NCBI RefSeq assembly: GCF_000341185.1
Contig: NZ_ANBH01000113.1
Span: forward strand, 19,243 to 57,716
Reading direction: 5' to 3'
From: Nocardiopsis chromatogenes YIM 90109
Lineage (GTDB): Bacteria; Actinomycetota; Actinomycetes; Streptosporangiales; Streptosporangiaceae
DNA length: 38,474 nt
Position numbers and translations under genes: made by a program. Each line of letters opens with the position of its first letter. Position 1 is the stretch's first letter. Shown here in pieces: positions 15,501 through 22,291 of this stretch. Below the pieces are notes generated by a model that ran no database searches, was not told the origin of the DNA, and saw nothing but the letters and a program-made list of their open reading frames with translations.

Positions 15501-18055
15501 CGCGCTTCACCGACGGCCTGACCGGAGTTGCCGGGCCACGGGCTCGCCGCCGCGTAGCCGTAGCTCTCGTGTTCACCGGTGCCGTGGTCGAGCTGCATCA
15601 CGGGCTTCGAGGGCTCCGGCGTCGCCGTCGCGGCCTGCTCAGGGCGGGCGTCGCCGCCGTCCTCAGGAGCGGCCTGCTGCGCCTGCCCGGTGGCGGCGTC
15701 CGTGTCGGAGCGCTCGGCCTCGTCCTCGCCATCGCCCACGGACGGCTCGGCCGTCGCCGCGTAGCTCTCGTGCTCACCCGTACCGTGGTCCAGCTCGGTG
15801 GCGGGCTTGGCCGGAGCCTCGGACACGGGACCGGCCGCGGTCGCCTCGGGCGGTGGGGCGTCGGCCCCGGCGGTGACGGCGTAGCTCTCGTGCTCGCCGG
15901 TCCCGTGGTCCAGCTCGGTGGCCGGTTTCGACGGGGTGTTCCGAACCGGCTCTTCCGCCTGTGCCTGGTCTGCCGCGTCCTGCGGCCCCTCGGCCGTCGC
16001 GGCGAAACTCTCGTGTTCTCCCGTGCCGTGGTCGAGCTGGAGGTGGGGCTTTTCCGCCTCCGAGGGGCCGGCCGCCGTCCCGGCCTCGGCGGGGGCGGCC
16101 TCGGCCGAAACCGGCTCGGTCGGCGCCTCGTCCTCCCGGGCGCGGCCGTCGGCCGGGCGCTCCGCGCGCTCCTCGGTGAACCAGCCCTCCCGGCGGCGCT
16201 CGGTGCGCTCGACGTCCTCGGAAGCGGCGAAACGGGGCTGCGGCGGCACGGGGTCCGCCTCGCGCTCCTGCTCCTCCAGACGTTCCAGGTGGCGGTCGAG
16301 GACCTCCAGGCGCTCCTCCTGAGGGCTCTTGGGCCCCCTGGCGCTCTCGGCCCCCTTCTCCGCGACGGCGTCCTCCGTGGCGGACTCGGCGCGCTTGCCG
16401 TGCTCCGGGAGCTCCCACGGCGCCGCGTGCGGGCGGCGGCCGCGCTCCTCGCCCGCCGCGCCGACCGCCTGCCGGGCGGCCTCCTCCGGCATCGCGGGGG
16501 TGCCGGTCGCCTGCGCCTGCTGCCGGGGCGGCGGGGGCGCCACGCGCTCACGCTCGCGCGCGAGGCGGCGCTCCACCTGCTTGCCCTGGATCCGACCGCG
16601 CAGGCGCCGGTGAGCGCTCTCATCGCGCTCGACCGGGCGTTCGCCCACGTGCTCGACCGGCCCCAGGGCCGACACCGCCGCCTCGGCCTCCTCCGGGGCG
16701 GGCTCGACCACGCGCACGCCCTCGTCCGGGGGAAGCTCGGCGTGCGGCTCTTCGGGGGCCGGTGCCGCCATCATCTCCTCGGCGCGGCGGCGGGCCTCCT
16801 TGTCGGGCCTGTTGCCGTTCTCCTCGGCGGCCGGGGCCCACTCCCCGCCGCCGGGCTCGTAGATCTCGTCGAACTCCTGCGCCGGGCCCGCCTTCGAGGC
16901 GTCCGAGGAGCGGTAGGCGTTGAGCCACTCCTCGTTCTCCCGGCGCAGCTCGTCGCGCTCGCGGGCGCGGTCCGCCGCCTCTCCGCGCTCCAGGGAGGTG
17001 GGGTGGGTCAGGGAGCCGCCGGTCTTCTGTTCGGGGGTGTCCTCGAACGCGTTCCGGGGGGCCGCGGGCTGCGCCTTGTGGAGCGCGAACCCGAAGTAGT
17101 TGAGCACCTTGGTGCCGAGTCCCCGCTTCGGGGCGGACACGGGTTCGGCGCCCGCTGCGGCCGCAGGCCCACGGGCGGGGGCGGGAGCGGGCTCGTCGCG
17201 GACGGGCTCGGGGACGGCGAGCCTCGGCGGCTCGGCGCGCACCGGCTCGACCGGCAAGGGCTCGGGCTCCTCGGGGAGCGGTTCGGGCTCGGGGGCCTCG
17301 GCGAGGGCGCCGGGCTCGGCGGTGTGCTCGGCGGTGTGCTCGGGCCGCGCCTCGGTGGGCTCCTCGTCCGCCTGTGGCGACGAGGGCTCCCGGGGCTCCT
17401 CCACGGGTTCCGGAGGACGGACGGCCCCGGGGGCGGGCCCGCCCCGGTCGAGCTTGAGCGGCTCGGGCGCGCGTTGGCGCCGGGGCCTCTCCGGGGCGGC
17501 CACGGCCTCCACCCGCTCGACCGCCGCCTCCCGTTCCGCCGTCCGGGCCGGAACCTCCGTGACCTCGGCGACCTCGATGGCCCCGGCCTCCTCGGGGGCC
17601 GGTGCGCGCAGCCCGCCGCGCTGTTTCGCGGCGCCCTTCTTCGCGATGCCCTTGCGGGACTTGGCGACGTCCGGCAGCGGAAGGTCCGGGTCGCGGTGCC
17701 ACACGCGTACCTCGACCCGGACCTCGGCCGGCTCGTGCTCGGGCGCGAGCCGGGTGTACACCCGGGCCTCGGCCAGGAAGCGGATCTGGGACAGCAGCAG
17801 CTCGGTGAGCCGTTTTCCCTCGATCACCGGCCGGGTGGCCAGGAAGGTGATGACGAGGGGCGGCACGAGCCACACCACGTGCCACGGCGTCTCGAACGGC
17901 ATGTTGACGATCCGCATGAGCAGGATCCATACGGCGAGGACGCCCAGGAACACACCGAGGGTGACGACCGAGAGCGGCTGCGGAAGCCGGAAGTCGTACA
18001 GCTTGTACAGCCGCTTCTCGATGCGCCAGATGTTGGTGTACGTGGGCAGGTCCAT
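12566..18055 (-). CDS. Giant PrgI/TcpE-MinD fusion with long repeat-bearing linker
   Basis: 1829 residues, starting after GGAGG. Residues 1-115 are a PrgI/TcpE-type domain (MDLPTYTNIWRIEKRLYKLYD, two helices at about 28-48 and 57-74), a VirB3-like membrane part of Gram-positive conjugation systems. About 1400 residues of acidic, Pro/Ala/Glu-rich sequence follow, with six LDHGTGEHESYA-type motifs and a second set of about three GQxLSGSGPADG units. The last 270 residues are a MinD/ParA-like P-loop domain: GCTGGAGQT around 1582-1590, then DRVVAVDVNPG. The Walker lysine is replaced by glutamine (Q1589). Related genes are usually separate; fused, they would tether an ATPase-like domain to the channel by a very long flexible arm. 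Function of the motifs is unknown. Confidence 0.85.
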   Translation of the reverse strand: MDLPTYTNIWRIEKRLYKLYDFRLPQPLSVVTLGVFLGVLAVWILLMRIVNMPFETPWHVVWLVPPLVITFLATRPVIEGKRLTELLLSQIRFLAEARVYTRLAPEHEPAEVRVEVRVWHRDPDLPLPDVAKSRKGIAKKGAAKQRGGLRAPAPEEAGAIEVAEVTEVPARTAEREAAVERVEAVAAPERPRRQRAPEPLKLDRGGPAPGAVRPPEPVEEPREPSSPQADEEPTEARPEHTAEHTAEPGALAEAPEPEPLPEEPEPLPVEPVRAEPPRLAVPEPVRDEPAPAPARGPAAAAGAEPVSAPKRGLGTKVLNYFGFALHKAQPAAPRNAFEDTPEQKTGGSLTHPTSLERGEAADRARERDELRRENEEWLNAYRSSDASKAGPAQEFDEIYEPGGGEWAPAAEENGNRPDKEARRRAEEMMAAPAPEEPHAELPPDEGVRVVEPAPEEAEAAVSALGPVEHVGERPVERDESAHRRLRGRIQGKQVERRLARERERVAPPPPRQQAQATGTPAMPEEAARQAVGAAGEERGRRPHAAPWELPEHGKRAESATEDAVAEKGAESARGPKSPQEERLEVLDRHLERLEEQEREADPVPPQPRFAASEDVERTERRREGWFTEERAERPADGRAREDEAPTEPVSAEAAPAEAGTAAGPSEAEKPHLQLDHGTGEHESFAATAEGPQDAADQAQAEEPVRNTPSKPATELDHGTGEHESYAVTAGADAPPPEATAAGPVSEAPAKPATELDHGTGEHESYAATAEPSVGDGEDEAERSDTDAATGQAQQAAPEDGGDARPEQAATATPEPSKPVMQLDHGTGEHESYGYAAASPWPGNSGQAVGEARGSAESDSLSAPGHEQDSAPLPAFGSTGVTGASRSDDGAPKERAASTASSTPSVPSVPSDGPSRKANGATPQDGKAPAPEEPDHVGAMDAPETHVAAAEAGRSGAEPEDAQVRGVLRSTAARPAEGTSEAEHHEEDAAAAGVAEAPSDGRASTATGVTGESGPTGTDAAPTASAAPGARGGGATAAEAAPAADGQGLSGSGPADGADQADQVGKDAAPRASAPKAGVNAEGAEGTDGRPGPEESAQVSGGPGGGAATHGGEAAEVARPTPASPPAPVRPIPVTPPVAAVSGQSLSGSGPADGVDRPDQVGKGVHAEGAEDRSGSEQPSDATGGPGAGAATRGGETAGAAESMPATPPAPAANGQGLSGSGPADGADQAGQVDEDAAPRVSAPDAAVDAGGAEGAERADGRSGPEQPAEAATPTPVTPPAPVKPLTELDHGTGEHESYAATAQPDEEPQRATDDDLAAAEEAALRARQAASRRAPQEPAEPAESTEPAESTEPAAPAEPSRPAAVNDIMERSRRLSRSMRSNPTGSQSALHHTPKHTSRSADSGSTDSGNTDSGNTDPAERSAETRPAPEPPVAPESGTAHSDDGVFSKVAENARRLNNLFGQEGDRGKGASERGPGSAVGGGRAPDGSGQGTASGTDADSDDKPELQLDHGTGEQRRLSPADRARAAAEAAGSDTGATRGWRRLARVVTGGSNAPKHELPAGDVARLRMDIGGARSVVVLGCTGGAGQTITSLMLGHTLASYRDDRVVAVDVNPGVNGLSRRIRSETPETLTSLLANAESVDGYADMRRYTTQTGTGLEVVSTLDDPYVQTLDDRDYAGLTELLCAHYEVALLDPAATGVARALPTADGLVLVAPASADAARSVAMTFEWLDGHGYAALRARSVVVINGVSKRSLSDVDEAEQVARGRCRAIVRVPWDDHVAQGKLGDTGNLRSSTRRAHAALGGVLMHAVSPAGQQPPNRTPSEARR
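13508..16052. repeat. Six coding copies of an LDHGTGEHESYA motif
   Basis: In protein order the copies lie near 16000-16052, 15880-15931, 15757-15809, 15556-15607, 14158-14211 and 13508-13548. Five share K-P-x-x-x-L-D-H-G-T-G-E-H-E-S-(Y/F)-(A/G); the last keeps K-P-E-L-Q-L-D-H-G-T-G-E and then diverges just before the MinD-like domain. Third-codon positions differ between copies, so the peptide, not the DNA, looks conserved. Confidence 0.9.
14200..14930. repeat. Second coding repeat family, about three units
   Basis: Three units of roughly 70-100 residues each begin with GQ(G/S)LSGSGPADG(A/V)D and continue with Q-V-(G/D), A-EGAE, SG-E, GGP-G, and a Pro-rich end (TPPAP). They sit in the linker just before the fifth LDHGTGEHESYA copy. 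Units differ by in-frame deletions, as expected of expanding low-complexity sequence. Confidence 0.75.
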
Positions 18056-18067
18056 CCGCTGGGCCTC

Positions 18068-18385
18068 CTACTCGACCGGAACGCCCACGGCGCGCGCGAG
18101 GGCGGTCGCCGTCACCTCGATGATCTGGGGCACGTAGAAGACGATTCCGATAAAGATCGCAAGAAGAACAAATTGGACAAACCGGGTGATCTCCCGTGTG
18201 AAGAGGAAGAAGATCGCGACCACCGAGACGATCACGAGGAACAGCGGCCCGAAGAATCCCCGGAGCCATTCCGCGAGCCCCTCGGTGTCGAGGGAGTCCT
18301 CCGGCGGCGCGTCGGCCGCCGCGAGCACGATCGGCCCGACCGCGTCCGACACCGCGTGTACGACACTGGAAAACAGGGGGAGCAT
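18068..18385 (-). CDS. Two-helix pilin-like (VirB2/TcpD-like) membrane protein
   Basis: 105 residues from ATG 18385. An N-terminal stretch that may be a signal (FSSVVHAVSDAVGPIVLAAADA) is followed by an acidic loop and two membrane helices (about 43-62, FFGPLFLVIVSVVAIFFLF, and 70-86, VQFVLLAIFIGIVFYVP) with TREIT between. Size and topology fit VirB2/TrbC pilins or TcpD. The place just before the PrgI/TcpE domain matches the VirB2-VirB3 order of type IV systems. It lies 12 bases before the fusion gene. A 12-codon open frame with a strong ribosome site ends just before its start. Confidence 0.7.
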   Translation of the reverse strand: MLPLFSSVVHAVSDAVGPIVLAAADAPPEDSLDTEGLAEWLRGFFGPLFLVIVSVVAIFFLFTREITRFVQFVLLAIFIGIVFYVPQIIEVTATALARAVGVPVE

Positions 18386-18386
18386 G

Positions 18387-18425
18387 TCAGTCGCCGTCCT
18401 CCCGTGCCTCACGTCTGAACTGCAT
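18387..18425 (-). CDS. Possible 12-residue leader peptide
   Basis: ATG 18425 follows AAGGAGATCGAAGGCC, the best Shine-Dalgarno in this stretch, and encodes MQFRREAREDGD before TGA at 18387-18389. The pilin-like start at 18385 comes one base later. Such spacing allows a terminating ribosome to restart. It could be a coupling leader, or the ribosome site may be chance. Confidence 0.35.
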   Translation of the reverse strand: MQFRREAREDGD

Positions 18426-18465
18426 GGCCTTCGATCTCCTTGTCTCGGAACCCCGTTGCGCCGCC

Positions 18466-19434
18466 TCAGCGGCCGAAGGACTGCGGAGCCCCTTGGAGGT
18501 CCCGCACGTACCACTCGCCGTCGGAACGGACGACGGTGATCCGGTAGCTCTGGGTGAGGGCGGCGGCCTCACCGCCGCCTCCGGGGATCCGCCACTCCAC
18601 GGTCGCCGTGGCCTGGCGTACATCATCCTCCCCCACCTCGGTGCGGGCGGGTACCACCACGTCGTCGAGTTGCCCGAACTCCAGACTCCCCTGGGGGAGG
18701 CGGGCCACCGACGCGCCGTTCTCCACATAGCGCGTCAGGTGCTCGGGGGTCTCGGCGTAGGCCTCGAAGAACGAGGTCAGCACCGGCTCCAGCTCCTCGC
18801 GGGCCTGGGAGTCGGCCTCGACTCCGGGCGCCTCGGGAAGCTCGGCCTTGTCCGGCGCGGCCAGCAGGGCGGGCGGGCCGGACACCACCAGGGAGGTGGC
18901 GTCCTCGGCGTAGACGGGCACGTCCAGGCTCATCGGCTCGCCGTTGACCTGCGCGCTGAGGGTGACCACGGCGTTGTTGCCGTCCTCGGGGGTGACGGTG
19001 ACGACCTGGATCTCCGACCCCGTCAGCGACCCGGCCGGGACGTTGAACTCATCGGCGTCGCCCTCGGGGACGAACGCGGCGAGCGCCGCGGCCCGGTCGG
19101 CCTCGTCGCCGTCCTCGGCGGCGTTCAGGTAGTGCTCGGCGAAGCGCCCCGCGAACGCGCCCGCGGCCGCCTCGGGGAACTGCGCCTCCTGCGGCTCCTC
19201 CTGTGCGCCGTCGTCGTCGGCGGCGGGGGTGGCGATGCCTTCGCGCAGGGGGTGCCAGACGCCGTTGAACAGGACCACGATGATGAAGGCCCACAGGACG
19301 GCGCGGCCGACCCAGACCCACCAGCGGCCGCCGGATCCGGCGCGGGGCCGCCTTCCCGCTCCCCCGCCCACGCCGTCGGCCGCGTCGGCGGCTTCGGGGG
19401 TCCCGCCGCTCCGCGCGGTCGACCTGCGAGCCAT
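18466..19434 (-). CDS. TcpC-like conjugation scaffold protein
   Basis: 322 residues from ATG 19434 after GGGGGAGG. A basic, disordered cytoplasmic start is followed by one membrane helix (about 41-58, VGRAVLWAFIIVVLFNGVW) and then two NTF2-like domains outside: the first with AGAFAGRFAEHYLNAAED, the second with ELEPVLTSFFEAYAETPEHLTRYV and the end sheet YRITVVRSDGEWYVRDLQG. This is the layout of TcpC (conjugative transposon family, PF12642), the VirB8-like assembly factor of Gram-positive transfer systems. It is the first gene of the minus-strand secretion operon. Confidence 0.85.
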   Translation of the reverse strand: MARRSTARSGGTPEAADAADGVGGGAGRRPRAGSGGRWWVWVGRAVLWAFIIVVLFNGVWHPLREGIATPAADDDGAQEEPQEAQFPEAAAGAFAGRFAEHYLNAAEDGDEADRAAALAAFVPEGDADEFNVPAGSLTGSEIQVVTVTPEDGNNAVVTLSAQVNGEPMSLDVPVYAEDATSLVVSGPPALLAAPDKAELPEAPGVEADSQAREELEPVLTSFFEAYAETPEHLTRYVENGASVARLPQGSLEFGQLDDVVVPARTEVGEDDVRQATATVEWRIPGGGGEAAALTQSYRITVVRSDGEWYVRDLQGAPQSFGR

Positions 19435-19737
19435 CACGCCTCCCCCAACTCTCCACACACCGGACCGGGCACTGGTGGTCCGAGGGCACGGCGTCACCCG
19501 GACTTCGCCCGAGCCCTGTCTACCCCATACCTATGGTGAGGCATTGTTCAGGATCTCGGTCGCCAATGATCGTCGGTGTTTCTTCACCAACCGCACGATG
19601 TACCCGGCATGTCGAACCGCCAATACCCCCGTACCTGGTCGAATCACATCGAACCACGAGGATTTCCGAGGTCAATGGGGTAATTGCGGTCTGACCGGAA
19701 ACGAGCGTGTGCCCGTTCGGCAACAGGAGTGTGACGT
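19435..19737. promoter_or_regulatory. Upstream region of the secretion operon
   Basis: About 300 bases without a gene between the TcpC-like start and the TetR stop. The part 19540-19700 is AT-richer than its surroundings and should hold the promoter of the minus-strand operon. An interrupted inverted repeat (TTTCC..GGTCA at 19663-19674 with TGACCGGAAA at 19692-19701) is visible. I could not fix -35/-10 boxes with confidence. Confidence 0.4.
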
Positions 19738-20373
19738 TCAGCGGACTTGCCCGCCCAGGAGGCGGCGCGCGCTCCAGGCCAGTGCGGCGGCGATGCGCGC
19801 GGGGGGCAGCCCGGCGCGGTCGCGCTGGTGGGCGAAGGACTCGGGGGCGAGCGGGGCCAGCAGCGGCTCGACGAGGGCCTCGGGGTCGTGGGCCCCGGCC
19901 TCGCGCAGGAGCACGCGCAGGTGGGCGCGCCAGAAGGCGTAGGCGCCGGTGGTGTAGCGCCGCTCGCCGGTCTCGGCGCCCAGCAGCAGCGGCAGGTGGC
20001 GGTCGAGGAGGTCGACCATGGCGGCGTAGAAGGCCGCCAGGCGCTCGTCGGGGGGTGCGCCGGGGCCCAGGGGCGGGGGGCCGGTCATCATCGCGCCCTG
20101 CAGTTCGCGCTCGTGCTCGTCGAGGAGCGCGACGGCGACCGAGGCGGTGTCGGGGAAGCGCCGGTAGAGGGTGGCGCGGCCGACCCCAGCCGCGCGGGCG
20201 ATGTCGCCCATGGTGACGGCCCGCGGGTCCTTCTCGGCGAACAGGCGGCGGGCGGCGGCCAGGATCTGCGCGCGGTTGCGGGCCGCGTCCGCGCGGGGGC
20301 GGCGCCCGGCGGGCGCACCCACGGACGGCGCGTCGAGCAGCAGGCCCTCGGGGTGTCCGGCTCCGTTCTCCAT
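19738..20373 (-). CDS. TetR-family repressor
   Basis: 211 residues. The DNA-binding domain is at about 32-78: RAQILAAARRLFAEKDPRAVTMGDIA, then the recognition helix AAGVGRATLYRRF. The remaining 130 residues are the helical ligand-binding and dimer part (LAAFYAAMVDLLDRHLPLLLGAE). It is divergent from the DMT transporter operon with about 105 bases between, where two matching palindromes lie. I infer that it represses itself and the transporter, and lets go on binding a small molecule that the operon exports or breaks down. Confidence 0.92.
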   Translation of the reverse strand: MENGAGHPEGLLLDAPSVGAPAGRRPRADAARNRAQILAAARRLFAEKDPRAVTMGDIARAAGVGRATLYRRFPDTASVAVALLDEHERELQGAMMTGPPPLGPGAPPDERLAAFYAAMVDLLDRHLPLLLGAETGERRYTTGAYAFWRAHLRVLLREAGAHDPEALVEPLLAPLAPESFAHQRDRAGLPPARIAAALAWSARRLLGGQVR

Positions 20374-20403
20374 GCCCCGATGCTAGCGGATTCCGCCGGA
20401 TAT

Positions 20404-20420
20404 GTGGACACCATGTCCAC
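20404..20420. promoter_or_regulatory. TetR operator 1
   Basis: A perfect palindrome, GTGGACA-CCA-TGTCCAC, with 7-base arms and a 3-base spacer, 31 bases upstream of the TetR start. It shares the core GGACAnCATGTCC with a second site at 20447-20459, so one dimeric protein probably binds both. Confidence 0.75.
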
Positions 20421-20446
20421 TTGGATGCATGATGGAGGCTCCAAGC

Positions 20447-20459
20447 GGACAGCATGTCC
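20447..20459. promoter_or_regulatory. TetR operator 2
   Basis: GGACA-GCA-TGTCC, 5-base arms (6 with one mismatch) around a 3-base spacer. It is centred 41 bases from operator 1, about four helical turns, and lies 19 bases before the transporter start, where a bound repressor would block transcription. Confidence 0.7.
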
Positions 20460-20478
20460 ATTTGACCGGGAGAGGACC

Positions 20479-21459
20479 ATGCACATCGCACTGCTCGCCG
20501 CCGCCCTGCTGATCGGGTGCCTGCTCGCGGTCCAGGCGTCGGTGAACCTCCAGCTCAACAAGGCCGTGGGCACGCCCTACGGCGCCTCGACCGTCCAACT
20601 GTGCGTGGCCACCGGCCTGCTGCTGGCGCTCGGCCTGGCCACCGGGTCGCTCGGCGCGCTCGGGCAGGTGCCCGAGGCCCCCTGGTGGCACCTGCTGGGC
20701 GGGCTGGCCAGCCCCTTCTACATCACCAGCGGAATCCTGCTGATCCCCCGGCTCGGGGCGGTGACCACCGTGGGCCTGTTCGTGTCCGGGCAGATGCTCG
20801 CGTCGGTGGCGCTGGACCTTTCGGGGGTGCTCGGGGTCGAGCAGCGGCCCCTGTCGGTCGGGACGGCGGCCGGCGCGGCGGCCGTGCTGGCCGGCATCAC
20901 CGTCGTGGTGCGCTCCCAGACGCGGGCCGCGGCCCCGGCCGCCTCCCCCGGCGGCGGGGGTCTGGCGGTCAAGGCCCCCTCCGGCGGCGACGGGCGGCCG
21001 CCGTCCCTGGCCGGGTGGGTCGTCCTGGGCCTGGCGGCGGGCGCGGTGCTCCCGGTGCAAGGGGCAGTGAACGCGCTGCTGCGCGGCACCCTCGTCGAGC
21101 CGCTGGCGGTGGCCGTCGTCAGCTTCACGGTGGCCACGCTCGCCATCGCCGCGGTGCTGGCGGCGCTGCTGGCGACCGGGCGCACCCCGCGGCCGCAACT
21201 GGCGCCGCTGCGGCACATGCCCTGGTGGGGGTGGCTGGGCGGGGCCTGCGCGGCGGGCTACGTCACCGGAACCTTCCTGCTGATCCCGCAGATCGGCGCC
21301 GCGGTGACGGTGGCGCTGACCGTGGCCGGGCTGCAGCTCACCTCGGCCGCCGTCGACCAGTACGGCCTGTTCCGCCTGCCCAAGCGGCCCGTGACGCCGC
21401 CGCGCGCCGGGGGCCTGGCCCTGCTCGCCGCCGGCGCGCTCGCCATCCAGTTGCTGTGA
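20479..21459 (+). CDS. DMT-superfamily transporter, YdcZ type
   Basis: 326 residues from ATG 20479 (AGAGGA 4 bases upstream). Two repeated halves of about five helices each are visible: GILLIPRLGAVTTVGLFVSGQ in the first and TFLLIPQIGAAVTVALTVAGLQ in the second have the same pattern (compare LLIPRLGAVTTV with LLIPQIGAAVTV). Both halves also begin with an A/V-Q-x-x-(V)N motif (AVQASVNLQLN, PVQGAVNALL). This is the DUF606/YdcZ branch of drug/metabolite transporters, made here as one double-length protein. It probably exports a small compound. First gene of a TetR-controlled operon with the next two genes. Confidence 0.9.
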   Translation: MHIALLAAALLIGCLLAVQASVNLQLNKAVGTPYGASTVQLCVATGLLLALGLATGSLGALGQVPEAPWWHLLGGLASPFYITSGILLIPRLGAVTTVGLFVSGQMLASVALDLSGVLGVEQRPLSVGTAAGAAAVLAGITVVVRSQTRAAAPAASPGGGGLAVKAPSGGDGRPPSLAGWVVLGLAAGAVLPVQGAVNALLRGTLVEPLAVAVVSFTVATLAIAAVLAALLATGRTPRPQLAPLRHMPWWGWLGGACAAGYVTGTFLLIPQIGAAVTVALTVAGLQLTSAAVDQYGLFRLPKRPVTPPRAGGLALLAAGALAIQLL

Positions 21460-21473
21460 GGGGATGAGGACCG

Positions 21474-22256
21474 ATGCGCGAGCCCTACCGCGCCGGGCCG
21501 GGGATCACCACCCTGCCCTCCGACCTGCCCATCCCCGGCCTCGGGCTGCAGCCGGTCAACGGCTACCTGGCCGCCGGGCGCGAGCCCGTGCTCGTCGACT
21601 CCGGGATGCCGGTGGACTCCGCCGCCTTCGAGGCGATGCTGTGGACCCACGTGGACCCCGACGACCTGCGGTGGGTGGTCGTCACGCACGACGACCGCGA
21701 CCACACTGGGGCGCTGATGCGCATCCTGCGCGCCGCGCCGCGCGCGCGGCTGGTCACCAGCCCGGTGTCGGCGGTGCGCCTGAGCGAGGAGTTCTCCCTG
21801 CCCGAGGGGCGGGTCGTCACCGCCAACCCGGGCGGGCGCCTGGAGACCGCCGACCGCGTGCTGTCGTTCCACCGGCCGCCGGTGTTCGACTCCCCGGGGA
21901 CGCTCGCGGTCCTCGACTCGGCCACGGGGTCGCTGTTCGCCTCGGACAGCTTCGGCACCGTGCTGCCCGGCCCGGCCGAGCACCCCTTCGACCACGGCGA
22001 GGAGCGCTTCTTCTCCGGCTTCTCGATCCTCAACCGGGCCATCGCCCCGTGGACGGCGATGGTCGACCAGGAGCGGTTCGCGACCGCCGTCGCGGCCCTG
22101 CGGGGGCTGCGCCCGCGGCGGATGCTCAGCGCCCACGCCCCGCCGGTGGAAGGGGGGATGGACCGGCTGTTCGCGGCCATGGCCGAGCTGCCCCTGCTCC
22201 CGCCGTGGCTGCCCGAAGCCGACCTGGAGGGCGCGCTCGACGCGAGCGCGCCCTGA
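21474..22256 (+). CDS. Metallo-beta-lactamase-fold hydrolase
   Basis: 260 residues, 14 bases after the transporter stop, with GAGG upstream. The metal motif is THDDRDHTG (H72, D74, D76, H77). The second histidine of the usual HxHxDH is aspartate, closer to the HxExDH of flavodiiron-type (ODP) domains. Later ligands are probably D in LDSATGSLFASDSFG and H in LSAHAPP. There is no flavodoxin domain. It may be a hydrolase of an electrophile or a di-iron oxygen- or NO-handling enzyme; the operon, with an exporter and a thioredoxin-fold protein, suggests detoxification. Substrate unknown. Confidence 0.82.
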   Translation: MREPYRAGPGITTLPSDLPIPGLGLQPVNGYLAAGREPVLVDSGMPVDSAAFEAMLWTHVDPDDLRWVVVTHDDRDHTGALMRILRAAPRARLVTSPVSAVRLSEEFSLPEGRVVTANPGGRLETADRVLSFHRPPVFDSPGTLAVLDSATGSLFASDSFGTVLPGPAEHPFDHGEERFFSGFSILNRAIAPWTAMVDQERFATAVAALRGLRPRRMLSAHAPPVEGGMDRLFAAMAELPLLPPWLPEADLEGALDASAP

Positions 22257-22291
22257 ACGACCGCAGGTGAACGACCGAAGGGACATGACCC

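Noticed and set aside
13508-16052. Regularly recurring about 50-bp units resembling a CRISPR-like array
   Set aside because: Spacing is irregular (about 120 to 1400 bases), copies differ at synonymous positions, and they encode a conserved peptide in a long gene.
15221-18418. Open frame of over 1000 codons on the plus strand
   Set aside because: Antisense to the PrgI-MinD fusion, whose domains at both ends and in-frame repeats show the true strand.
1-19434. Whole left part as a complete integrative conjugative element
   Set aside because: No integrase, relaxase, coupling protein, att repeats or tRNA boundary is visible in the window, so element limits cannot be drawn.
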